DNA from: Dactylonectria macrodidyma
Lineage: Eukaryota; Ascomycota; Sordariomycetes; Hypocreales; Nectriaceae
Assembly (NCBI GenBank): GCA_020744425.1
Contig: JAGMUV010000025.1
Span: 310,001-374,000 of the forward strand
Direction of reading: 5' to 3'
Length of the DNA stretch: 64,000 nucleotides
Numbering within the stretch: the first letter of the stretch is position 1; each line of letters begins with the position of its first letter. Shown here piece by piece: positions 1-11,950 of this stretch. Under the pieces are notes generated by a model. That model saw nothing but the letters and a program-made list of their open reading frames with translations. It was not told where the DNA came from and made no database searches. A program made the position numbers and the translations under genes.

Positions 1-3000
1 TTTAATTGGATCAAACATGCGGCAGAGCCTTGGACACCGGAATCGCTGGCCGAAGCACTCGCAGTTCATGATTGTGTTGGAGAAGAGCCAACTTTCGAAG
101 ATCTCGACCCTGCCGAGATGATAACCTGGGTAGAAAAGGCATTTGGCGGACTCATAACTGTTCGAGGCCGGGATATCGGGTTCTGCCATCCCTCCCTCTA
201 CGGTTTGCCTGAGATAGGCATAGAAGGTAGTGCTGAGGAACGAGCCGCCAAAGTTCACAGTAGCATCGCTGAGACATGCTTGCGTTACTTTTGGCTCAAG
301 GGCGCGCAAGACAGGCTGGCTATGCTATCTCTGGAAGAGCTTGAAGGGGGCTGCTGGACGGAGCTGCAAGATGCAGCCATCATTTCTCACCAACGTGCAA
401 GTATGGCTGAGTATGCCGTACGCTTTTGGCCGCAACACTACCGATCAAGTGGGCGATTCAAGCCCAGCAGCCTCGTACGAGAGCTGTTCGCATCTAAAGA
501 GGCTCGGACTGCGTGGGAGGTCCCCTTTTATACACTTTCGAACCCATTTAAGCGGCTGCACCAGTCCTACCTCTCACCGTTGCCTGTATATTCCATGCTG
601 GGACTGGAGGACTTAGTCGAGGAGCAGTGCAGGTCAGAGACGGACCAGCCCCTGTTTGAGAGGAATTGTTGGCATTCCATCATTGAGGCAGCCAGGGCTG
701 GCAACAAAGGACTTGCCCAAAAACTCCTCGAACAAGTAACTCTCGACGAGGCAAAACTTGCAAATGCCTTGTTCTGGGCTGCTGCGTATGGCAAGGGCGG
801 TGCCATCGACATCCTTGTTGACAAGATTACAGATGGCAAAACGTTTCCATGGCCCGACAACATCCTGTGCCGAGCCGTTGCCTCTGGTCTCGATAGTCTC
901 CTGGCAATTCTTCTTCGCTCCGGCTGCGATGTTGACAAAACTAGCACGTACTGGAGTGCTCCAGCAGTCGTGATTGCTCCTTGGCGGCTACAGGTCTCCA
1001 GCATGGAGTTGCTGTTAGAATCAGAACCCAAACCAGACTTGACCGTATGCGATAGTGTCTATGACACTGCTATTGTGGCTGCCGTTCGGTCTGGCAATCC
1101 CGATATGGTTGACTTGCTATTACGAAATGGCGCAAGCGTCGACAACCCACAAGGCAGGAAGGAAGGACTTGTAAACATGGCCGTGAGGTGGAATAGGCAC
1201 AAAGCAGTCACTGTCTTGATTAACGGGAAGGCAGACTTTGAGAGCGGCGAAAAGAGCAAAGAAGCTTCCTCCAATTTGAGGCCTCCGTTGGTTATTGCAG
1301 CTGATATGGGCCTGGGGGAATGCGTTGAGGTGTTATTGGCTCACGGTGCCGATCCGAACGTTGCCTGTGATGGAGGCACTGCGCTGTATTGCGCCGTTGC
1401 TGGTAACCATATCGACATAGTCCGCAAGCTTCTCGAGAATGAGCCCAAAGCTGATATCAACGTACAGCCTCTTGGCGAGGATATGCTTATGATTAGAGCC
1501 GTGTGCACCGGCAACACGGAGCTCGTGTCTCTACTGATGGAACACGGGGCCGATATCGACTTTGTTGATCCGAACGGACACTTTAGCAAGACGCCGTTGG
1601 CGCGAGCAACCAACGAAGGAAACATCGACATGGTCCGGTTTCTCCTCGACAAAGGAGCCGATATCAACTTTAGCGGAGACGATCCTGGCTCAGATCCTCC
1701 CTTGTTCACGGCCGCGTACAGGGGCCAGTTGGAGATTGCCCAGCTCTTGCTTGAGAGGGATTGTCAAGTTGTTTGGACAGCCGGAGATGGATGGAACGCG
1801 CTTCACGCGGGCTACAATTTACCCGAGCTGTTGCCTCAGCTGGTCAAGCGAGGCATAGATATTGACAGTCACAGTGCATACGGGACCGTTCTTCACATGG
1901 CAGCAAAGGGTCAACCAGAGTCCATCGCAGCTCTGCTAGCCATCGATCCTGGGCCGACCGTGGACCTTGTCGTTAACGAAGACAGCACGCTTGCTGACCG
2001 GGTGGGCTTCACAGCTCTTCAGATATCCTGCCTCATGCTTGCTCCGGAGTGTCTGAAACTCCTCCTAGACGGCGGCGCCAATGCTCAGTTCCGGAACAGC
2101 GATGGTGACGACGCTGCCAGTATTTTGCTCCGTGCTGGGAACGGTTCATGCAAGGACGTGGAAAACGCCGAGGAGTGTATGAAGCTACTTTTATCCACCC
2201 CTAATGGGATCATTGTTCACCACACCAACGAAGATGGTAGTACAATCCTGCACAAGGTCGAGGAGCACACACCTGTTTCTATCGTCAAGCTCTTAGTTGA
2301 AGCAGGGGCACCCTTAAACAAGCCCGACGATGATGAATACACACCCCTAGCCATGGCAGTGAGCAAAGAAAACGAAGCTGTGGCTAAGTATCTCATCGAG
2401 AAAGGCGCCAGCGTCCACGTGTTTGGTCCGCGCTTCGGGAGCCTCCTGCATCTGGCCTGTTCCAAGGGCAACTTAACCACCGTCAAGCTGTTGATAAACT
2501 CAGGCGCAGACCCAGACGTGGTCGATGCCGAGTACGGCGAGTCGCTGTTGTACACGGCGCTGGACATCGACGAGAGCTCAACTTCTGTCCAGATGGTGCG
2601 GTACCTCGTCGACGAAGTCAAAGTGAATATCAACAAACCTGGCGGCAAGTTCGCATATCCCATTATTAGAGCAGCGGCGGCTTTGAGGGCATCTGACGGT
2701 GATGAACATGCCGAGAGGTTCAGGTTCCTCATCCGGCGGAAGGCTAATCTCGAGGTGAGCGACCACCTGGGCCGTCGAGCGGTTCACTTTGCGTGCATGG
2801 CTCGGACACCTCACGGCATACGTGCCCTAGATGAATCCGGAGCCGATCTCAGCGTCAAGGACAAGTTTGGCCGCATGCCTTTTCACTATGCGGCAACAGG
2901 AAAGATGGGATACTGCCTGGAGTATCTCGTGAGCGCGATGGACGACGTGGACGTGGACGTGGAAGACGGCGACGGTTGGACTCCTCTTCTTTGGGCAGTC

Positions 3001-3645
3001 CGCTCTGGCGATTTCCCCAGCATGTTTCGGCTTATTGGTATGCACGCCGACTTATGGATCCGAGGCCGTGGCTATGATGCCAAGCCGGAGTGGTCGGCCT
3101 TGAAGCTCGCTCGGTTCAGGGGTTTAGATGGGACAATACAAGTCAACCTGATCCCGAAGGAACTCACGAGAGCCAGGCCTGACGGCGACATAGAGCAGTG
3201 GGACGACTTCATCCATAAGAGTAGAGTTGGGGACAGGAAGTCTGCTTATTGTTGGAGCTGCTGGGCGGTACGTAAAATGTAACCCCCCACTGCGAGATGA
3301 ACTTGACGGCTAACACTTAGACAGCCGATCCTTGGCATACAGTGGAAGTGTATCGAGTGCTCTGACGACGTCTCCCTGTGCTTCAAGTGCTACGGCAGCC
3401 GGTCTGACATGCATGATCCAGGCCACAGCTTTGAGGAGATTGGCCCTCTGTATGAAGAGGCGAGGCGTCCTTTGCCTAGTGATCCAGGGGGCAGTTCATC
3501 TCCAATGGAGGAACAGGCTAGTTCCGAAGAGCCGGGAGGTGATGGAGGAGACGCGTCGGACAGCGACGAGGCTGAGGCTCCTACTGGGGGAGATAGTGAT
3601 GACGAGTTTGATCCGGATAGTTTCGATCCAGATGTAGAAGACTAG
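1..3645 (+). CDS. Ankyrin-repeat protein with C-terminal ZZ zinc finger, 5' end outside window (NACHT-type candidate)
   Basis: The frame is open from base 1, so the ATG at 118 is internal and the true start lies upstream; 1195 residues are visible. The first ~70 residues resemble the winged-helix segment that follows NACHT ATPase domains in fungal NLR-like proteins (PWTPESLAEAL, then a GFCHPSLYGL segment), so an upstream NACHT domain is likely but not seen. About 20 ankyrin repeats follow (many copies of LL..GA..N/D). A 57-nt intron (3268-3324, GTACGT...ACAG) is required: skipping it gives a stop at 3280. It splits the ZZ finger, whose cysteine pairs CWSC, KCIEC and CFKC precede the HDPGHSF signature. 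The tail is strongly acidic (D/E rich). Likely an intracellular receptor or scaffold of the fungal incompatibility/immunity-like class; the ligand is unknown. Exons: <1-3267, 3325-3645. Confidence 0.85.
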
Positions 3646-3749
3646 TATGAAGTGTAATTGTGAGACTGAGATCATAATTTAGAAGCTCTATTCCGTCGCT
3701 GTTCGATTTTGCTTTAACACGTTGACAGTATTGGGATCTTCTGTAAATT

Positions 3750-4259
3750 TTACAGGGTTAACTCCCACTCTTCCTTGGGCATCCCGCCCCAAATATCCTG
3801 AGGTTCAGTCCGCAAGATCTTAAACCCAGCATTCGTGTACAATCGACGCGCAGAAGTAAGTTGCGTCAGCGTCCACAGCCTGATCCGCTTATATCCAGCT
3901 TCCCTCGCAAAGTCGATGCTCTTTTGGACCAGCTGCGTACCCAGCCCTAGCCCACGCGCTTCCCGCTCCACAAGCAACAGTCGAATCATGGCCGTATCCT
4001 GTAGCTCCTTGTGCTTCACGAGCGCAATGCTGCCGAGGAATTTGTCGTCTTTTTCTGCGATCCAGCAGCGCTCAGAAGCGGCGTCGTAGGTGTCGAGGAA
4101 GTCGGCGGCGATTCTGCCTACATCTCTTTCGAAGAAAGCTGGTAGTGCATGGTCTTGGTCGTATATTACGGCGTGTCGGTAGGTAATATAGCCCATGTCA
4201 CCGGGACGATGAGTTCGAAACTTCAGGGTAGTTGAATTGGGCTTGCCGTTGGGCTCCAT
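3750..4259 (-). CDS. GNAT-family N-acetyltransferase
   Basis: Single-exon protein of 169 residues. The acetyl-CoA binding motif A is clear: VEREARGLGLGTQLVQ carries the R/Q-x-x-G-x-G/A signature, followed by the usual basic helix and the C-terminal SARRLYTNAGFKI segment that closes the GNAT fold. The N-terminal part, with GYITYRHAVIYDQ, resembles fungal and bacterial GNATs that are often annotated as MarR-associated acetyltransferases. It should transfer an acetyl group from acetyl-CoA to an amine; the substrate cannot be told from the sequence. It converges on the ankyrin/ZZ gene with only about 100 bases between the two stop codons. Confidence 0.88.
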   Translation of the reverse strand: MEPNGKPNSTTLKFRTHRPGDMGYITYRHAVIYDQDHALPAFFERDVGRIAADFLDTYDAASERCWIAEKDDKFLGSIALVKHKELQDTAMIRLLLVEREARGLGLGTQLVQKSIDFAREAGYKRIRLWTLTQLTSARRLYTNAGFKILRTEPQDIWGGMPKEEWELTL

Positions 4260-5269
4260 TTTGGTGTGGGTATGATGGTAGCGTTGGTTCTGATTGACTT
4301 GTGGATAGACCTGCCTCTACTCCGTACAATTGATTACATCCTGTAGGATATGGCATCTCTAAATAGAACACTAGGTAATCTTACCGACTATCGAAAATGC
4401 CTTGTTCTAGGACTGCATGTAGGCCGTAGGGCGAAAGACAACATCACGCATGTACAACACATGTCGTTTGTAGGGCGCGGTGCGGGGAAGACCGCGCGCT
4501 AATCTTCACACGAAGTGGGTTCACAATGCCACCGCTCTGATTCATCACTTGGACTTATCTGAGGGAATAAAGATCATTCCCAACCTCCTTTTTCTGGCAC
4601 CGCTAGTAAGGACCTTATGCATGCGTAGGGCGCGATGTCAAAATTTAACTTAGTATCAAAATCTGGCTTCCAGAAGATTCGAGCACTTACAACACGAATA
4701 TAGCAATTTGGACACTAATGGGAGTTTTTAGGCGTAATTAGTCGAACTCGCATTTACGTGAGAGAAGTGAGCAGACCGAGTCTTCATTAGATTTGATTCT
4801 CATCTTCAAGAACGTTTGCCAATGATATGCTCCCAAAAGAACATCGCGTCGCCTCCTCAGCGAGGAAATTGCTCACCGGCAAGGACAATCATGGACGATC
4901 ACACGTTCCCCAGCAGAACTCTGTTAGCGATGCTTGGCCTTCCCCCCAAATTCGGTTTCCGAAAGTCAACGTCACATACGGCTGAACTGTGTCCGTACCC
5001 AGAATGTTGCGCCATTCGGGACCACGTTTCGTGTAGGAATTTGGATAACGAAGAAGTAGCCGCAATGTAGAAGCTCCCACCATCCCAAAAATAATCTAAA
5101 TCGACATGATGGCGATCAATTTGCTACAGCGATGTCACAAGCAGCTTTTAGTCAATTCCACATAATATAGAAAGTCAAAGATGGCTTGCCCTGGAGCCTT
5201 ACACAAGAAGAAAGGCATCAATTAATTGATGATGTGTTAACAAGCTCGGTTCAATCTTTGATTTTTTTT
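4260..5269. other. Intergenic, about 1.0 kb, no gene seen
   Basis: Only short open frames without recognisable domains, on both strands. The base composition is mildly AT-rich with a T9-type run near 5262. It must contain the promoter of the GNAT gene at its left end. I see no RNA gene, repeat or transposon ends. Confidence 0.6.
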
Positions 5270-6030
5270 TTCTGGCGGCAAATTGGGCCTGATACGCAAG
5301 TCTAATTAAAGGCATTAAAATACAAACCAGCACGACAATTCCGCAAAGAACAACCATAGCGAGAGCCAACCCCCAAAACAGTTGAGCAAGTACGCGCTAG
5401 TTCACATCAGCCACTAACACCACTCGTATGCCGGACAACGCGAGGGACAAGATCGCGAACGTAGCAACCAAGACTGTGAGGTAGTCCCCGAAATACTGAC
5501 TGGCTGTCTACCTTGTCTCGTGATAATACCACCAAAGCCTGTTTTGTTTCGTTCCCACTACTGACACTGGCCGCACGAGCCGGGTCGCAAGGTGGGGGCG
5601 AGATAGCCGGAGTTGTCCAAAGTGATCTCTCTCCTTGACTGCGGCATTGGGGAGGGTCCGAAAGGAGCAGATGAAATTTTCGAAATCAAGCCCATCAATC
5701 CTTTCGCGGGCCAAATTCGCCTGCTGGGCCAAGATGAAGTCCGACAGGTGTCGAATCAGCCATCAATAGGAACGCAAGAAGCCGATGGCGGACCTAGTCA
5801 GGTCCGAACAATGTGCTGGTGACAATGGGGCCGGAGAAGGAGGACGTCCGTTACCTGTTCTTGTGGTCGACAATCGAATTAATTGCTGATCCCACACAAT
5901 GCTGCAGATCAGCCAAATAGGGATGGGTTTGAGGTAAATTGTAGTGTCATGCCACACTAGGTGGAGTTCAGGATCCTCTGTTAACACGATTTTTCTGGTC
6001 TTACTAAGTTGCCTCTGTAGGGACTCACAT
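5270..6030 (-). pseudogene. Decayed DUF6601-type membrane protein gene
   Basis: A single reading frame on the minus strand keeps clear similarity to the intact gene at 21.7 kb. Matching segments are RKIVLTEDPELHLVWHD (compare RKIIVCEETGLHLAWSH), YLKPIPIWL (compare FLKPLPRYL), SDFILAQQANL (compare SDFSIAKDEHL), FGQLRLSRPHL (compare YGELYLPRLNH) and two C-terminal hydrophobic helices. Three stops interrupt the frame: TGA at 5763-5765, TAG at 5508-5510 and TAG at 5397-5399. All lie in the same frame with no indel between them, and each fits a single C-to-T change from CGA or CAG. The N-terminal ~90 residues expected for the family are not recognisable. The protein family has no known function. 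I consider this a relic paralogue; translation of the intact protein is not possible. Confidence 0.8.
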
Positions 6031-6649
6031 GTGGGAGCTAGACCTCCCGGAGAAGAACGACAGGCCAGGGGCGAGTTGGTCAAAGACTGGAGCCTGTAAA
6101 TCGGACTGCATGTATGTTGCCTACTGTTGTTTGGTTGGAGGCAGCCCGCCGCTGTCTCGTGGGCAGCTGTGTTCATGGCGCAGAGAAGGCATCTGGAACG
6201 CTTCGGCAGGTCTAGAACTTACAAGATGAATTTTCCATAACATGGACGATTCAATTAAAGAGGGAGTAAAGGTGGATTAGAAAGAACATGTAAGAGAGGA
6301 TTCCAGACATTCAAGAGTGAGTTGACGTGGTGCCTAAATTGAGGCTTAAAAGAATATGACTATCAATTGATAGCTCTTCCATAGAGTCGGAGGAATCAGC
6401 TAAGAGCGATTCTTCTGAGATGATTCAGCATGTTATTTGTTGATAGCAGCCGCCAGAGATAGCCCTAGACAATAAAAATTGACTGCGTGTAGGCAAATCT
6501 CAAGTGCCCGGAAAGTGGGAAGTCCAGTGCCGATACTTGTGTAAACCAAAGCCATGCAGATGATACTTGTCTATTTGTGGTTGTCTTTCTGACTTGAAAC
6601 TCCTGCAAAACAATAGCACAGATGGGAATTCAGCACGTGTTCCGTCTCT
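6031..6649. other. Intergenic, 0.6 kb, no gene seen
   Basis: Lies between the 5' side of the DUF6601 relic and the stop of the ABC transporter, so it holds the transporter's 3' flank and perhaps an unrecognisable 5' end of the relic. No other signal found. Confidence 0.5.
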
Positions 6650-9600
6650 TTACTGATCAAGAGCTTGGTTTTTGCACTGTGTGTCGCGTTAGCTTCACGC
6701 GAGGCAACCTTGAATCAATAGTGTGACGACCTACCATGTGATAATACACGCCCCTCTTGTTGAGCAACTGAGCATGATTTCCTTTTTCCAACAAGTGTCC
6801 ACCTTCGCCAAATACAAAGATGACATCGGCATTTTGCACTGTAGCTAGTCGATGCGCAACCACAACCGTGGTCCTTCCCTTGGCCGCACGCTCAAAAGCT
6901 GATTGCACGAGTTTCTCGCTCTCTGAATCAAGCGAGCTGGTGGCTTCGTCCAAGAGAAGGATCTGAGGGCGTCGGATAAGGGCTCGGGCAATGGAGATGC
7001 GCTGCTTCTGTCCACCTGATAGCGAGACACCGCGAGAACCGATGTTGGTGTTGTAGCCTTCTGGAAGCGAAACGATAAAATCATGAATCGAAGCGTCGCG
7101 GCATACTGTATGGAGTTCATCTTGTGTGATGCTGGTAGGATCAATGCCGAGGAGAATGTTATCTCGAATGGTCCCTGCGAGGAGTTAGATCCTAACCTAA
7201 ATTTGAGATGCGTTAGTGGGTTGCTTACCTTGGAATAGAGTGGCCTCTTGTGCTACTAGGGCTAGTTGTCTCCGGTAGGCGTAGATATTCATCTCGGCGA
7301 TATCCCTTCCATTGCAGAGGATTCGGCCTTGATCGGGCTCGTAGAATCTTTCAAGCAAAGAGATGACAGTAGTCTTTCCACAGCCTGACGCACCGACGAG
7401 GGCCGCAAACTGTCCCTGTTCAATCGTCATGCTAAGTGCATTCAGAACAGGTGTCGACCGACCCGGGTACGTGAACGTCACATTGCGAAGTTCAATCTTT
7501 GTGCCGCCTTCGATACTGTAGATATTATCATCCTCTCCATGTTGCTCCACTCTGCGAGACTCCCTCACGTTTAGAATACGGTTTGATGCAGCGGTCGCCT
7601 GGGCAGCATTTGGGCCGAAGCTCAAGCTCTGGCCAAAGCCCTCGGCGGCATTCATCAAAGCCATGAGACACACAAAGAATGCCATGACGCTCATCTCTCC
7701 ATCAGCGAGTAGCTTACCGCCATAGTAAAAGATGAGGGCTTGGCAACCCAAGGTAGCAGCTTCAGAAAAGCCGAGAACGATGCTCGCCCACCGAGCCTTC
7801 TTGAATGCAGAGTCGACATGGCCCTCGCATAGCCTTTCAAATCGCGTGTAGACGGAGTCCTCGAGGGTCAGCGAAGTCACTGTTCGAAATGCACCGATGG
7901 CTTCTGAAGCAAAGTGAGAACTGTCGGCGAATACCTCGTCGTTCATCTTCTCAAACTGCGCCTCGTATCGGAATCGACAGTACCCAGAAAAGAGGCACAC
8001 AGGCATGATGACAACCATGGACACAAGTGCAAGCTTCCACCCATAAACGAGGGCCATGATGGTGCCGGCGATGACGTTGAAAATTGAAACGTAGACCATG
8101 GCCATATTCGCACCCATCAATTCCTCGAGCTTCATCGGATCGTCCTTGAGACGAGATGCGAGAGTTCCGTGCGAGTGGCCGTCTTGATCGAAATAGGCCG
8201 CTCTTTGGAAGAGAATCGCCTCGAAGTATTGCTCCTGATACTTGGCTCGAATGAAAGATGCCACATAAGCTGATGCAGTAAAGGTGAAGAAGTACGCAAT
8301 ACCAGCTGCGGCTGCGAATACAGCCCACATGCCAGATATAAACTCCGTTTCAACCATGAGCTTGGAAGGAAGATTTTGGTACTTGAAGAGATCGATGGAT
8401 TTACCAAAAAGCCATGCGTACAACGGCTGGGCAGTGCCAGCCGCAGCGGCGAAGATGACTGAGAGAATCATCATGTACCAGTAGGTTTTGGATTCGATGA
8501 AGAACTGACCAAAGCTCTTTAGGAAACTACGGTCAGCCTTGTCTTCATTCAAATCAGCCTCTAGGTCCATATCGCCACACTGGGATTTGGCCCTCGTCAT
8601 TTCGTGATTCATGGAGTCAACATCTCCTTCCTCAACGCTATGGTCAACCGCCTTGGTCTGGTCGTCAAGTGAGAGTGCCTGGGCGTGGACAAGTCCGGCG
8701 TAAACGCCACCATCCATGGCGATTAAACTCTCGTGCGTGCCTGACTCAATGACTTGGCCCTTCTTCAGAACAACAATGCGGTCTGCATTTTTGATCGTAG
8801 AAAGTCGGTGTGCAATTATAATCGTGGTTCGGTTCTGCGCAACCTTGTCAAGGGCCACCTGTACGATTCGTTCGCCGCGGACGTCGATAGCACTTGTCGC
8901 TTCGTCAAGTAAAAGGATTTGAGGTTTTCGAACAATCGATCGGGCGATGGCAATTCGTTGTCGTTGGCCGCCGGAGAGTTTGGCACCGCTATCACCAACG
9001 TTGGTATCGTAGCCCTGTAGTTCAATATTAGGAATCGTCAATGCCGCCAGGTTAGAGTACCTACTTCGGGAAGCTTGTCGATAAACTCATTAGCGAATGA
9101 TTCTTTGCACGCTTCTTTGACAAGCTCCCTCTTTCGCTCTTCGGATTCGCCTTCCCATTGGGAACCAACAAGGCCACGAGCCACGTTCCGATAGATGGTC
9201 TCGTTGAATAAGAAGGGCTCCTGTTGAACAAGACCGATCTGGGATCGCCACCACTTCAGGTCAACTTCATCCAATGAATGACCAGATGTTGAGACGGTAC
9301 CCTCCAATGCAACTGGATCTCCAATTACCTTCAACTCAAGCCCTCTCGATTCATTGTCGTCATCATCATTCCCGTTCTTCTTTTTCTTTTTCTCATGTTC
9401 AACCACTTCGGTAATAACATGCTGCTTCTTCAGTGTATACCAGCGTTCGATCAAGCCGATGATAGTGCTTTTTCCGGAGCCAGAAGGACCAACGATGGCG
9501 GTGATCTTTCCAGCCTCTATGCGCAAGTTGAGGTCGTCGAGGATCTTGACATGGGGCCTGCTAGGGTATGCGAATGTAACCTTATCAAAAACGATGTCGT

Positions 9601-11027
9601 CGGTTGCGGACATTTGAGGTTCTTTGAGGGAGCCCTTTTCCGGGAGAGGAGCGTCGATGACGGAAAAGAATTCGCAGGCAGCCAGGGATGCTTTGCCGAT
9701 AGCTAACAAGGGGGCTGAGATGCGGCTGAGAGAGAAGAAGATGATCATGATGGAGAGGAGGACACTGGTTCCGCATTAGAATCTTCGGTTTTAATATGTA
9801 ATGCGCAAAAGAAAACTTACACGGTGATGACTCCCATATTGTCCAGCCTGCCCTTGGTGAATGCGCGAATGCCGTACCAAAACGTGAGACCGACGGTGCC
9901 AAAGACGCCGAAGAACTAAGAAAGTCAGCTTAGACCCAAATCGGCGGAGGTGGGTCAATTAAACTTGCAGTGATGGCGAACTGAGTTGATGTGATGGGAC
10001 TGAGATGCCGTGCCTCTTTCTGGGCTTCTTCGACAAAGACTCGATACTTCTCAGCGGTAGGTCGTTCAGCACCGCAGGCCATGACCATACGGATACTTGT
10101 AAGAGCCTCGCTAGCAATAGATGCGGCTTCGTTTTCTGCCATGCCCTGGCGAGCTTGGCCTTTGACAGTGAGCGGCGCCAACATACCGACTGCTAGCATA
10201 ATGGCGACGATGCCCGATAATGTCACCAACGTCAACTCCCAATTCCACGTAAAAGAAACGACGAAGGCGGCGACGATGAGTGCGGTGTACTCAACCAAGG
10301 TACCGAGTTTTTCAGAGATGCCAATTTGGAGAGTGTTGCTTGTCGACGTGATGGTACCCACGGCATATCCGGGGGGCAGCGAGTCGAGGACATGAACGCT
10401 CTGGCCAAGAAGGTGTTTGAGGTAGTGCAGTCGAATAGCAGCCGAAAGTCGAATACCAATCATGCGAAATGCAAACTTGTGAATGGATCCAAGTACGAAG
10501 CGGGCGAGAAAGAGGGCAAACACGAGTAGACTATTGCGCCGTAAGAATCCGAGCCGGGTGTGGAGTGTAGAAATCCGACATACCAGAGCTCCTTGAGGGA
10601 ATCTTCAAGCTGGCCACGGTCCTGGTCCTGGTCTCCAGTGACGAAGCCGCTGAACTTGTTTACGAATTTTCCTAGATTGAAACAGTGAGATGGTGCGGAC
10701 TAGACGATCAAGAAGGCAAAGTTACCGAATAGGACGTTCATCAAGGGCGTGGTGACGCCGGAGCCGATGGCGGCCAGAAAGCCAGCTGCATAGGCAAGGA
10801 AATCCCACTTGGATGCATATTTGAAGATTCGCTACGAATGGAATGTTAGTCAACATCCAACAACCATGGCTTGATGGCGGGCTTACCAAGTAGTCTCCAA
10901 ACGTCGCAGTTCGCTCAGGCCGAAGCTTCTTCTTTTCGTTCCCTTGCGAGCCCGGATCGGGAACCTGTGTCTCTACTGACACTAGTTCGCTGTCAGACTC
11001 GGGGCGGTGATGCATTACTCGGCCCAT
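6650..11027 (-). CDS. Full-size ABC multidrug exporter (ABCB/MDR type)
   Basis: Nine exons give 1314 residues: 11027-10887, 10831-10726, 10671-10584, 10530-9969, 9915-9821, 9764-9065, 9014-7229, 7174-6735 and 6676-6650. All phases agree. The layout is TMD-NBD-TMD-NBD. NBD1 has Walker A GPSGSGKST (residues 423-431), signature LSGGQ (577-581) and ILLLDEATSAID; NBD2 has Walker A GASGCGKTT near residue 1105, a second LSGGQ and LLLDEATSSLD. A lysine/aspartate-rich insert follows NBD1 Walker A (EKKKKKNGNDDDD), as in a subgroup of fungal MDR transporters. The fourth intron (9968-9916) needs a GC donor, gcaagt. The last exon is only 27 nt and restores the expected C-terminus YYHMCKNQALDQ. It should export hydrophobic compounds at the plasma membrane using ATP. 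It is divergent from a Zn2Cys6 factor that may regulate it. Confidence 0.93.
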
Positions 11028-11950
11028 CGTGGCGTTGTTTGAAAGAAATAACTAAAATGAGGTGACGGAAAAGAGGTAGCGGGAAAGAGGTGACGGAATA
11101 GAAACGACTGGACAATTGTGATTGTAAAGGAATTAAAAAGGAGTGTATGGGCGAAAAGCAAAGCGGTATAAGAGGAAGGCCAGGAAAATCCAGCGAAGAT
11201 GGATGAATGTCAGAGAGCGTGTTTGAAAAGACAACAGTTAGGAGGACAGTATCGTGACAAATTAATAACCACGGGAAGAAAACAACGGGAGGACGGGTTG
11301 AGGCGAAAGGGGAAGATGGAAAATGAAAGGCCAAGGAGGCTACTTATTTATTATCCCATGGCAGAGTACGAAAACCCGGGTGCGAGGACACTGCGAATGT
11401 TCTCGGGGTACGCACAGGGATGTAGCTCGACTCCACCAATATCCAAGCCAGCGCGATTCTCATTGACTGTGTGAGTCATAGTAACGAAATAGAATAATGC
11501 TAAGCTAAAAATCTTTTCGCAATTGTCAGACTCGCTCGTCATTTCCCTTCTCCTTTTCCTGTCCGTGACTCCGCGGGAGGCATTTCAGACGCGGTCCCGC
11601 GGGAGCGGATATCAAAAAGGTACCCGAAGAACTTGAGAGTGGCGCATTCATGACTAGCACAGTGAATAACTGGCTTTGATTGGCCGATTATTGTCCCACG
11701 TTGCTCCGCTGATCTCGCGGAATGCTTTTTGCCTCCCGCCCCGCGAGATTTGACATGCGGCTGTGGAATCCTCTCTCCAATCCCATTTGGCGGTCATTTC
11801 TTTGGCACCCATTTTGCTCTCCGTTCAACACCCAACTCATAATTACCTGCAACTATCTTGACTTGACTTGATCCCCAAGCTGCCCCTGTTCGGTCTACCT
11901 TAGCTACAAACCCAAAGCGGCTGCAGCTTTGCCCATTGTGGCCGCTCGTC
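11028..11950. promoter_or_regulatory. Shared divergent promoter of the ABC exporter and Zn2Cys6 factor
   Basis: This 0.92-kb region lies between two start codons. It holds several CGCG-centred palindromes: CCGCGGGA at 11571-11578, CCCGCGGGA at 11596-11604, and a perfect 9-bp inverted pair ATCTCGCGG (11712-11720) and CCGCGAGAT (11741-11749). Zn2Cys6 dimers typically bind paired CGG/CCG triplets, so these are candidate operator sites; that they are bound by the adjacent factor is inference. Confidence 0.5.

Noticed and set aside
2217..2732. 171-codon minus-strand frame
   Set aside because: Antisense to ankyrin repeats, no independent signal.
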